Source of the DNA: Eubacteriales Family XIII. Incertae Sedis bacterium
GTDB taxonomy: Bacteria; Bacillota; Clostridia; Peptostreptococcales; Anaerovoracaceae
Assembly: GCA_031263875.1 (NCBI GenBank)
Contig: JAISEX010000143.1
Span: 1 to 6,730, forward strand
Direction: 5' to 3'
DNA length: 6,730 nucleotides
Shown piece by piece: positions 1-5,275 of this stretch. Under the pieces are notes generated by a model. It was not told where the DNA came from and made no database searches. It worked only from the letters and a program-made list of their open reading frames with translations. Made by a program: the position numbers and the translations under genes. Position 1 is the stretch's first letter; each line of letters begins with the position of its first letter.

Positions 1-82
1 GTCGCCGGCGCCGAGGGCGCCGCAGTCCGCGTTGTGGGGGCCTTGCCCCCTACGTAGAGCGCGGCGACGCGGAGCGACGCGC

Positions 83-117
83 AAGGGATCGGAGGGGTGC
101 GCAGCAGCCGCGAAGCG
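83..117. repeat. Dispersed repeat copy 1 (pair of 4948-4983)
   Basis: The segment begins AAGGGATCGGAGGGGTGCG and ends CAGCAGCCGCGAAGCG. The copy at 4948-4983 differs by one substitution (C to A) and one inserted G. Two near-identical 35-base noncoding segments about 4.9 kb apart, both upstream of isoprenoid genes, are best read as parts of a dispersed repeat family. Confidence 0.8.
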
Positions 118-152
118 GCCGAAGCGAACAGCGGAGCCCCGCAGAAGCCCGG

Positions 153-224
153 TGGGGCACGCAAAGTAAGTACACGCGGAGGACTGGCCGGGAATTACGT
201 GCAACATCATTCCCACGTGCCCCA
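153..224. repeat. Nested inverted repeat in uppS leader
   Basis: TGGGGCACG at 153-161 is the exact reverse complement of CGTGCCCCA at 216-224, and inside it GGGAAT (190-195) pairs with ATTCCC (209-214). The 3' side continues as ATGCGCCCA, the same sequence that follows the short TGGGGC-GGA-GCCCCA hairpin at 5276-5290 upstream of ispG. The base of the stem is therefore shared by the two leaders while the loop content differs. No T-tract follows, so I do not call a terminator. Confidence 0.6.
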
Positions 225-264
225 TGCGCCCATATGCAAATGCGGCGGGACAGGAAATTTCGCG

Positions 265-339
265 ATGGAGATACGTATGAGAAGAAATTTCGTCAATCGT
301 TCGCGCGTCGGCGCTGCGGTGAGGCGCGCAGTATGGTAA
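265..339 (+). promoter_or_regulatory. Possible leader mini-ORF overlapping the uppS start
   Basis: ATG at 265 opens a 24-codon frame beginning MEIRMRRNF. Its TAA (337-339) lies just inside uppS, so it overlaps the uppS ATG at 333 in another frame. An internal ATG at 277 has GGAG (268-271) five bases upstream. The opening ATGGAGATACGTATG resembles the ATGGAAATATATGG repeats before dxr and ispG, with roughly 10 of the first 12 bases agreeing. This could be a translated leader coupled to uppS, or chance; no homology supports it as a gene. Confidence 0.25.
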
Positions 340-1058
340 AACTTCCGCGGCATATCGCCATTATCATGGACGGCAACGGCAGGTGGGCGAAGAAACACGG
401 GAAGACGCGCCTTGGCGGGCACGACGCCGGCATGAAGGCGATGAAGGGCGTTATCAAGGAGTGCGGCCGCCTCGGTATCGAGCATCTGACGGTCTACGCG
501 TTCTCGACGGAGAATTGGAAGCGCAGCAAAAGCGAGGTTGCCGGCATTTTCGGCCTGATCGTCAAGTATATGCGGTCGGAGCTTGCGGAGCTGATGGAAA
601 ACAACGTCGTCTGCGACGTGCTCGGCGATTATACGTCGCTGCCGAAGGACGCGGTGAACGCGCTCGACAAGCTGAAGGCGGACACCGGGAATAATACGGG
701 GCTGCGGTTTCATATCGCGCTCAATTACGGCAGCCGCGCGGACATGCTTGCCGCCGCCAAAAGGCTTGCGCTCGCTGCGTTTGAAGCGGAAGGAGCGGAT
801 GCGGCCGAGCAGAAAGCGCGTATCGAGGAATGGACGCCGGAGGATTTTGCGCGGGGACTCGCTACCGGCGGCATACCCGACCCGGATCTGATTATCCGCA
901 CGAGCGGCGAGCAGCGCCTTTCAAATTTCCTGCTCTGGGAAGCGGCATACAGCGAACTCGTCTTTTCCGACACGCTGTGGCCGGATTTTACGCCGGAAGA
1001 ATTTCACCGGGCCCTCGACGAATACGCGCGGCGCAGCCGCCGGTTCGGGGGCAGATAA
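333..1058 (+). CDS. uppS: Undecaprenyl diphosphate synthase (cis-prenyltransferase)
   Basis: UppS condenses eight isopentenyl diphosphates with farnesyl diphosphate to give C55 undecaprenyl diphosphate, the carrier for peptidoglycan and wall polymers. It acts as a cytosolic, membrane-associated homodimer. The 241-residue product has the usual length and every family motif. MDGNGRWA at 12-19 includes the Mg/diphosphate-binding D13. GGHDAG is at 28-33 and TVYAFSTENW at 53-62. RTSGEQRLSNFLLW starts at 189, with R189, R195 and S197 matching E. coli R194, R200 and S202, followed by AAYSELVF. I chose ATG 333 because the conserved domain starts five residues later and GGTGAGG (318-324) lies 8 bases upstream. 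An in-frame ATG at 234 would add 33 basic, unconserved residues. cdsA follows after 6 bases, so the two are probably co-transcribed. Confidence 0.97.
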   Translation: MVKLPRHIAIIMDGNGRWAKKHGKTRLGGHDAGMKAMKGVIKECGRLGIEHLTVYAFSTENWKRSKSEVAGIFGLIVKYMRSELAELMENNVVCDVLGDYTSLPKDAVNALDKLKADTGNNTGLRFHIALNYGSRADMLAAAKRLALAAFEAEGADAAEQKARIEEWTPEDFARGLATGGIPDPDLIIRTSGEQRLSNFLLWEAAYSELVFSDTLWPDFTPEEFHRALDEYARRSRRFGGR

Positions 1059-1062
1059 GGAG
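1057..1062 (+). promoter_or_regulatory. Ribosome binding site of cdsA, start ambiguous
   Basis: AAGGAG overlaps the uppS stop (TAA 1056-1058). It is only 2 bases from ATG 1065 but 5 bases from the next codon, TTG 1068, which is a more typical spacing. The real start may therefore be TTG 1068, giving MKTRI rather than MLKTRI. The overlap with the stop codon suggests translational coupling from uppS. Confidence 0.75.
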
Positions 1063-1064
1063 TA

Positions 1065-1982
1065 ATGTTGAAAACACGGATACTATCGGGCTTGGCGATG
1101 CTGCCTGCGTTGTTTTTTGTTTATTGGGGCGGGATACCCCTCTATATATTGTGCTTCGCGATAAGCGTCGTCGCGCTGTGGGAATTCACGAGCGTCTTTA
1201 AAAAGGCGTCGGACGCGCCCGAATTTGGCCGCGTGCCGCAGCCGTCGTTTGTCATCGGTGTGATCGGGGCGGTGTCGTTCTACGGGATCACGCTGTTTAT
1301 CCACGTGTCGTTTTGGGCGTTTTGGGTCTTTCTCGTCACTGTCCTGTCGCTTTTGCTTCTGTTCCGCGGCTCGTCGGGACTATCGGACGCGTTTATCACG
1401 CTCGCGGCAAATATCTACATCGTCTTTTTCCTCGGTAACGTCGTCATGCTCGGAACGTACTTCACGTTCGTGAAAATGGAGAGCGTGTGGGATTTCCAGG
1501 GTTTCAAGAATCCCGTCTGGCTGGCGCTGCTGGCGGCGCTTGGCTCGGATATCTTCGCGTATTTTACGGGCGTGCTTATCGGCAAACACAAGCTCTGCCC
1601 GAAACTCAGCCCGAAGAAAACCGTGGAAGGTTTTATCGGCGGCATCATCGGCAGCATGCTGCTCTGCTGCGTCTTCGGCTCTCTCGCCCTCGGCGATTTT
1701 TTCGGCGACACGCTGCTGATACCCCTGCCGGGCGGGTATAATTTATCCGGCCATTTGGTGCTGATCGGCGCTCTCGGCGGAGCGATTTCTGTCGTCGGCG
1801 ATCTGACGGCGTCGGCCATCAAACGCAAGCTCGGCGCGAAGGATTACGGCAAGCTGATACCGGGGCACGGCGGCATTTTGGACCGCATCGACAGCGTCTT
1901 GTTTACGGTTCCGTTCCTGTTTTTCTACTTGCAGATCACGGATTTCATCTATAATGTGATCAACGCGGGAGCGGCGGCGTAA
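1065..1982 (+). CDS. cdsA: Phosphatidate cytidylyltransferase (CDP-diglyceride synthase)
   Basis: CdsA converts phosphatidic acid and CTP to CDP-diacylglycerol and pyrophosphate in the cytoplasmic membrane, the branch point to phosphatidylglycerol, cardiolipin and other phospholipids. The protein is almost entirely hydrophobic, with about eight predicted membrane spans. The family signature runs from S250 to D276: SAIKRKLGAKD, then GKLIPGHGG and ILDRID, with the conserved K, KD, HGG and DR residues present. A second conserved block lies before it: GSDIFAYFTG, then the PKLSPKKTVEGFIGG segment. At 305 residues it is somewhat longer than the usual 260-285. It follows uppS by 6 bases with a strong AAGGAG, and TTG 1068 is an alternative start. 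A 289-base repeat-bearing gap separates it from dxr. Confidence 0.96.
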   Translation: MLKTRILSGLAMLPALFFVYWGGIPLYILCFAISVVALWEFTSVFKKASDAPEFGRVPQPSFVIGVIGAVSFYGITLFIHVSFWAFWVFLVTVLSLLLLFRGSSGLSDAFITLAANIYIVFFLGNVVMLGTYFTFVKMESVWDFQGFKNPVWLALLAALGSDIFAYFTGVLIGKHKLCPKLSPKKTVEGFIGGIIGSMLLCCVFGSLALGDFFGDTLLIPLPGGYNLSGHLVLIGALGGAISVVGDLTASAIKRKLGAKDYGKLIPGHGGILDRIDSVLFTVPFLFFYLQITDFIYNVINAGAAA

Positions 1983-2012
1983 GAACGGCTTGCGAGAGCG
2001 GGACAGTGCGTT

Positions 2013-2031
2013 ATGGAAATATATGGGATTA
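2013..2031 (+). repeat. MEIYGI-type start-like repeat, copy 1
   Basis: ATGGAAATATATGGGATTA differs from copy 3 (2228-2246) at one base and from copy 2 (2095-2113) at two. Read from its ATG it gives the 13-residue frame MEIYGISERETVA, stopping at TAA 2052-2054. No nearby Shine-Dalgarno is visible. Confidence 0.8.
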
Positions 2032-2094
2032 GCGAACGCGAAACGGTAGCGTAATGAAATTGCACAGGAGTAATTACAGGAACGCGATGATATG

Positions 2095-2113
2095 ATGGAA
2101 GTATATGGAATTA
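2095..2113 (+). repeat. MEIYGI-type start-like repeat, copy 2
   Basis: ATGGAAGTATATGGAATTA differs from copy 3 only by G for A at position 7. It reads MEVYGINSQVNDN and stops at TAA 2134-2136. The bases before it (GGAACGCGATGATATG) resemble those before copy 3 (GGAATGATGATCGAG), so the duplicated unit may be longer than 19 bases. Confidence 0.8.
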
Positions 2114-2227
2114 ACTCACAGGTGAACGATAATTAATATGAGAGCAGCCCGGAACAAACAATTTTATTGAACGAGAGCGGCTTATGCAAAAATAATGAGA
2201 ACGGGCGAGTGTGGAATGATGATCGAG

Positions 2228-2246
2228 ATGGAAATATATGGAATTA
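2228..2246 (+). repeat. MEIYGI-type start-like repeat, copy 3
   Basis: ATGGAAATATATGGAATTA is the copy nearest dxr. Its frame reads MEIYGITRSEAAII and stops at TAA 2270-2272, whose last base is the A of the dxr ATG (TAATG). It is also in frame with an ATG at 2195. The dxr start itself, ATGGAATCATATAAAAA, looks like a more diverged relative. Confidence 0.8.
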
Positions 2247-2271
2247 CCCGGAGCGAAGCAGCAATAATATA

Positions 2272-3567
2272 ATGGAATCATATAAAAACAACCACTGCGA
2301 GAATAACGATGCACTGCCGGCGTCCGGCGCGAGGCGGCGCGTTGCCCTTTTTGGCGCCACGGGTTCCATCGGGACGACGGCTCTCGGTATCATAGAAGCG
2401 AACAGCGATAAATTATCGCCGGTCTTTCTTTCGTGCCACAGCAGGGTCGATATTCTGCGTAGCCATCTTGAGCGGCTTGCGGCGGCGGGGCGCATAAGCG
2501 ACGTGGAAGCCGTTTGCGTCGGAAGCGAAAGCGACGCCGCGGTTATTGCAAACGCTTTTCCGCGAAAATTAGGCGAGATATATATCGGGGCGGAGGGACT
2601 GGTCAAAGCAGCTCGTGAACTCGATTACGACGTGATGCTGAACGCGCTCGTCGGTATCGCGGGGCTTGCGCCGACCTGCGCGGCGCTGGAAAACGGCGCG
2701 CGAAAACGTGCGGCGCGAGGCGGCGACGCAAATGTGCCGCGTTTCGAGATAGCGTTGGCGAATAAGGAAACCCTCGTTGCGGGCGGCGGGCTCGTTATGG
2801 ACGCGGCGCGGGAAGCGGGCGTTCCGGTCGTGCCGGTCGACAGCGAACACAGCGCCATCTTCCAGTGTCTTGCGGGAAATGCCGGAAATAAGCCGCGGCG
2901 TGTTATCGTGACGGCTTCGGGCGGCCCCTTCCTCGGCATGACGCGCGGCGAGCTTGCGGACGTGACGCCGGAGCAGGCGCTGGCGCACCCGAACTGGTCC
3001 ATGGGCCCCAAGATTACGGTCGATTCGGCGACCATGATGAACAAAGCCTTCGAGCTTATCGAGGCGAAGTGGCTGTTCGGATTGCCGGGGGAGAACATCG
3101 AGGCTATCATACATCCCGGCAGCGTCGTCCATTCCCTCGTCGAATTTGAGGACGGGGCGATGCTCGCCCAGCTTGGCGTTCCGAGCATGAAAGTCCCGAT
3201 TTCCTACGCCCTGTCGTACCCCGGCCGGTGGCCGACGGACGCGGGCTTTGTGGATCTCGCCGCGCTCGGTCAGCTCAAGTTCGCGCAGCCGTCCGGCGAG
3301 GGGAAGCGCGCCTTAGCTGTCGCGAAACGCGTGATACGCGAATCCGAAATTCACGGGACGGACAGCGGAGCTATCGCGATAAACGCCGCGAATGAGATTC
3401 TCGTCGCCGCGTTTTTGGCCGGCAGGATCGCGTTTACGGACATTCTGGACGGAGTGGAACAGGCGCTCGAACGGGCCGAAGCGCGGGCCGCGAAGACGCT
3501 TGATGGTATAATGGAGATCGACCGGGAAACGAGAAAACGCACGGAGTCATTTATAACATGTTTATAG
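2272..3567 (+). CDS. dxr: 1-deoxy-D-xylulose 5-phosphate reductoisomerase
   Basis: Dxr catalyses the first committed MEP-pathway step, the NADPH-dependent rearrangement and reduction of DXP to MEP in the cytosol; it is the fosmidomycin target. Seen in order: the NADPH-binding motif GATGSIG at 28-34; IALANKETLVAGG near 160; metal ligands D190 and E192 in VDSEHS; ASGGPF at 215-220; and NWSMGPKITVDSATMMNKAFELIE, with N257, K258 and E261 matching E. coli N227, K228 and E231. The product is 431 residues, longer than the usual 380-400. It has about 20 extra N-terminal residues and an insertion of some 14 residues (143-157, Arg/Ala-rich) before IALANKE. The family's HPQS motif reads HPGS here (G283). 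ATG 2272 is the nearest start before the Rossmann motif and overlaps the preceding mini-ORF stop. The 3' end overlaps rseP by 10 bases. Confidence 0.96.
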   Translation: MESYKNNHCENNDALPASGARRRVALFGATGSIGTTALGIIEANSDKLSPVFLSCHSRVDILRSHLERLAAAGRISDVEAVCVGSESDAAVIANAFPRKLGEIYIGAEGLVKAARELDYDVMLNALVGIAGLAPTCAALENGARKRAARGGDANVPRFEIALANKETLVAGGGLVMDAAREAGVPVVPVDSEHSAIFQCLAGNAGNKPRRVIVTASGGPFLGMTRGELADVTPEQALAHPNWSMGPKITVDSATMMNKAFELIEAKWLFGLPGENIEAIIHPGSVVHSLVEFEDGAMLAQLGVPSMKVPISYALSYPGRWPTDAGFVDLAALGQLKFAQPSGEGKRALAVAKRVIRESEIHGTDSGAIAINAANEILVAAFLAGRIAFTDILDGVEQALERAEARAAKTLDGIMEIDRETRKRTESFITCL

Positions 3568-4565
3568 TTTACGCGATAATAATATTTTTAGTGCTCGTGT
3601 TTGTGCACGAGTTGGGCCACTTTCTGACCGCGCGCGCCGTCGGCATACGCGTCAAGGAGTTTGCCCTCGGCATGGGGCCGAAACTTTTGAAGAAACAGAA
3701 GGGCGAAACGGTCTATTCGCTGCGCGCCATTCCGATCGGCGGTTTTTGCGCCATGGAGGGCGAGGACGAAGAATCGGACGACCCGAAAGCCTTCAACAAC
3801 AAGCCTGCCTGGTCGCGGGCGGTGGTTCTCGTCGCGGGTTCGCTGATGAATATCCTGTTCGCGGTTCTGCTGCTCATTATCGCGATTTTCATCCAGGGGA
3901 CGCCCGGCACGACCGTTGCGGAGATCGCCGCGGACAGCCCCGCCCGTGTCGCGGGTCTGGAGGCCGGCGCGACGGTGACGGCGATAGACGGCACGAAGAT
4001 CGAGAATTGGAGCGATATCGCCGCGCAGATCGCGGGCAAGGAGCGCGTCACCATCGAGGCCGCGGATCCGGACGGCACGGCCAAAACCATCGAAACCGCC
4101 TTGTATAAAGACGCGAACGGCGATTATAAGATAGGGATCACGCCGAAGATGGAGCACCCGCCGTCGTACGCGCTGAAGTCCGCCGGTTACGGTTTCAAGG
4201 CCACGTGGAGCATGACGAAGATGATGTACGGCGTGCTCGGGCAGCTCGTGACGGGCAAAACGGGCATGGATCAACTGACGGGCCCCGTGGGTATCGTGAA
4301 GGCCGTGGACGATACGGCGCAGCACGGTTTTATCTATGTGATTGAACTGGCCGCGCTGATCAGCCTGAATCTCGGCATCGTGAATCTCCTGCCGTTCCCG
4401 GCGCTTGACGGCGGCCGCATCGTCTTCCTCGTCGTGCGGCTGTTTACGGGCAAACGCATCAGCGACTCGTTTGAGGGCAAGTTCCATCTGATCGGCTTCG
4501 CGCTGCTGATCGGGCTGATGATTTATGTGACGGTGATCGACGTGGGACGGTTTATTGTGGGGTAA
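3558..4565 (+). CDS. rseP: Site-2 intramembrane zinc metalloprotease (RseP/RasP, M50)
   Basis: This family cleaves substrates inside the membrane, typically anti-sigma factors after a first site-1 cut, and also clears leftover signal peptides. The product is 335 residues, typical of single-PDZ Gram-positive forms and shorter than the two-PDZ E. coli enzyme (450). Seen in order: first membrane helix with the zinc motif HELGH at 17-21; the GMGP and SLRAIPIGGF membrane-loop block at 38-63; a second helix around 88-112; one PDZ domain around 118-190 (ADSPARVAGLEAGATVTAIDG); a third helix with NLLPFPALDGGR at 276-287, D284 being the third zinc ligand; and a last helix near 310-333. ATG 3558 lies inside the end of dxr, with GGAG (3543-3546) 11 bases upstream, indicating translational coupling. 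The usual gene order supports the assignment. Its local substrate cannot be seen here. Confidence 0.96.
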   Translation: MFIVYAIIIFLVLVFVHELGHFLTARAVGIRVKEFALGMGPKLLKKQKGETVYSLRAIPIGGFCAMEGEDEESDDPKAFNNKPAWSRAVVLVAGSLMNILFAVLLLIIAIFIQGTPGTTVAEIAADSPARVAGLEAGATVTAIDGTKIENWSDIAAQIAGKERVTIEAADPDGTAKTIETALYKDANGDYKIGITPKMEHPPSYALKSAGYGFKATWSMTKMMYGVLGQLVTGKTGMDQLTGPVGIVKAVDDTAQHGFIYVIELAALISLNLGIVNLLPFPALDGGRIVFLVVRLFTGKRISDSFEGKFHLIGFALLIGLMIYVTVIDVGRFIVG

Positions 4566-4701
4566 TGTGCGCGAAGCGGGACGGCACGGGAAGGATGCCG
4601 ACGCAGTTTCGTTCTCTCGGCTCTTGCTGCAGGTTTTCGCGGGAAACGGATACGCCGTAGCAGGATGGGCGTGTCGTGCTCGTTGCCCGCATGTTTCGCG
4701 C

Positions 4702-4761
4702 ACGGTAGAGCGCCACGGGCTAAAGCCCTGCGCTCCTCGATGTGCGAGGTACGACGGAGCT
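4702..4761. repeat. 60-base direct repeat, copy A, with internal hairpin
   Basis: The unit starts ACGGTAGAGCGCCACG and ends GTACGACGGAGCT. It contains GAGCG...CGCTC enclosing GGGC-TAAA-GCCC, then a second hairpin CCTCG-ATGTG-CGAGG. Copy B (4828-4888) is essentially identical outside the first stem tip, where both sides of the stem differ together. Confidence 0.85.
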
Positions 4762-4827
4762 AACGTTCGCTACGCTCACTCCTCCGCTCGCGTTGCTCGC
4801 TTCGCTGTCCTGTTTTACACTGCGGCT

Positions 4828-4888
4828 ACGGTAGAGCGCCACGCGGCGGAGCCGCTGCGCTCCTCGATGTGCGAGGTACGACGGAGCT
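4828..4888. repeat. 60-base direct repeat, copy B, with internal hairpin
   Basis: This copy has the same flanks as copy A, but the stem tip is GCGGC-GGA-GCCGC instead of GGGC-TAAA-GCCC, so pairing is kept while sequence changes. It lies inside the longer inverted repeat 4809-4827/4911-4926 (CCTGTTTTAC and GCGGCT pairing with AGCCGC and GTAAAACAGG). The GAGCG...CGCTC and CCTCG...CGAGG stems are unchanged. Confidence 0.85.
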
Positions 4889-4908
4889 GAAGCTTCTGTA
4901 CCTCTGCC
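4889..4908. repeat. 20-base direct repeat (partner 4928-4947)
   Basis: GAAGCTTCTGTACCTCTGCC recurs 39 bases later at 4928-4947 with one change (GAAGCTCCTGTACCTCTGCC). The second copy runs straight into the dispersed repeat at 4948. Two copies only; not CRISPR-like. Confidence 0.75.
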
Positions 4909-4947
4909 GAAGCCGCGTAAAACAGGCGAAGCTCCTGTACCTCTGCC

Positions 4948-4983
4948 AAGGGATAGGAGGGGTGCGGCAGCAGCCGCGAAGCG
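4948..4983. repeat. Dispersed repeat copy 2 (pair of 83-117)
   Basis: AAGGGATAGGAGGGGTGCG followed by GCAGCAGCCGCGAAGCG matches 83-117 apart from one substitution and one extra G. It forms the left flank of the structured element at 4992-5268, as its twin lies left of the apparently empty site near 136-152. Confidence 0.8.
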
Positions 4984-4991
4984 AAGCCCCG

Positions 4992-5268
4992 TAGGGTATA
5001 GGGACCCATACGGACCCGGTTCACAGAAGCGGATTTTCCCCAGACCTTCGGCAAATTTTAAGCACGTACTACCGGTATGCACTTAAAATTGTGCCTGTGT
5101 TCTGGAAAAAATCCGTCTTCCGTGGACTCTGCGACCTGTTAATGGCGGTATTTCTTCGCAGACGAGGCAGCAGGACGAAGGCGTACCGGTGATACGTCGA
5201 GGACGATAACGAAGTCTGCGGTGAAATACCACCATTACAGGCGGGTTCGGATGGGTTCCTATACCCTA
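4992..5268. mobile_element. MITE-like or structured-RNA element with terminal inverted repeats
   Basis: The 27-base ends (4992-5018 and 5242-5268) are inverted repeats matching at 24 of 27 positions, starting TAGGGTATAGG. Inside lie two more inverted repeats side by side. Arm A pairs about 5028-5044 with 5099-5119, topped by GGCAAATTTTAAG (5050-5062) against CTTAAAATTGTGCC (5082-5095). Arm B pairs 5140-5163 with 5214-5237 (21 of 24), extended by CCTG/CAGG at 5135-5138 and 5238-5241. The whole can fold as a Y-shaped three-way junction. It encodes no credible protein. Ends of TA...TA would suit a nonautonomous Tc1/mariner or IS630-type element with TA target duplication, but no transposase is present. 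It could instead be a transcribed structured RNA. Confidence 0.6.
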
Positions 5269-5275
5269 AGCCCGG

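Larger units (their letters stand above)
1..332. other. Noncoding, repeat-rich leader upstream of uppS
   Basis: I see no convincing gene here; the frames open across it have repetitive GC-rich codons and no recognisable domain. The stretch holds several hairpins: GGCGCC-GAG-GGCGCC at 7-21, GGGGGC-CTT-GCCCCC at 36-50, and a nested inverted repeat at 153-224. Neither of the first two is followed by a T-run, so they are not convincing intrinsic terminators. Segments at 83-117, 145-158 and around 219-247 recur in the leader of ispG (4948-4983, 5268-5281, 5285-5312), which suggests a dispersed intergenic repeat family. No clear -35/-10 promoter pair was found. Confidence 0.7.
1983..2271. other. 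AT-richer cdsA-dxr gap with repeats and mini-ORFs
   Basis: This 289-base gap breaks an otherwise compact gene run and is visibly richer in A and T than its neighbours. It contains three copies of ATGGAANTATATGGRATTA and several very short reading frames whose stop and start codons overlap. I see no intrinsic terminator and no good -35/-10 pair, so read-through from cdsA is plausible. A TTG-initiated frame from 2167 runs in frame into dxr, but its 35 extra residues are asparagine-rich and unlike any Dxr N-terminus. Confidence 0.7.
2013..2272 (+). promoter_or_regulatory. Chain of stop/start-overlapping mini-ORFs leading into dxr
   Basis: Mini-ORF 2013-2054 ends in TAATG, which starts mini-ORF 2054-2095 (MKLHRSNYRNAMI). 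That ends in TGATG, which starts 2095-2136 (MEVYGI...). After a break, ATG 2184 (MQK) ends in TAATG, which starts 2195-2272 (contains MEIYGI). That ends in TAATG, which starts dxr. The nearest GGAG to the dxr ATG (2250-2253) is about 18 bases away, too far for ordinary initiation. dxr may therefore depend on termination-reinitiation from the preceding mini-ORF. The overlaps are seen directly; translation of the mini-ORFs is inference, and AT-rich DNA yields some TAATG by chance. Confidence 0.35.
4809..4926. repeat. Long imperfect inverted repeat enclosing copy B
   Basis: CCTGTTTTAC plus GCGGCT (4809-4827, with a 3-base bulge) is the reverse complement of AGCCGCGTAAAACAGG (4911-4926), giving 16 base pairs. 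With copy B's hairpins inside it would form a branched structure. Function is unknown. Confidence 0.7.

Noticed and set aside
36..50. Intrinsic terminator at GGGGGC-CTT-GCCCCC
   Set aside because: The stem is good but no T-run follows on either strand.
97..339. An 80-codon plus-strand frame upstream of uppS
   Set aside because: Its first half is the dispersed intergenic repeat and its composition is not protein-like. Only its last 24 codons were kept, as a possible leader mini-ORF.
2167..2271. Extended dxr start at TTG 2167
   Set aside because: It adds 35 Asn-rich, unconserved residues and has no ribosome binding site. ATG 2272 is closer to the Rossmann motif and overlaps a mini-ORF stop.
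2268..2273. Perfect TATAAT as a promoter for dxr
   Set aside because: It overlaps the dxr ATG, and the bases 17 upstream (TACCCG) do not resemble a -35 element.
2569..3188. Two 187-codon minus-strand frames inside dxr
   Set aside because: Both overlap the conserved Dxr motifs and have low-complexity compositions typical of antisense shadows.
3588..4703. A 371-codon open frame on the minus strand across rseP
   Set aside because: It is the complement of a clear rseP gene; the product is Arg/His/Asp-rich with no domain, as expected from antisense of GC-rich coding DNA.
4702..4947. CRISPR array
   Set aside because: Only two copies of each repeat, with no regular spacers and no cas genes in view.
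4720..5082. Overlapping minus-strand frames of 79 and 120 codons in the rseP-ispG gap
   Set aside because: They run through direct and inverted repeats and end inside the structured element; the apparent amino acid repeats follow the DNA repeats.
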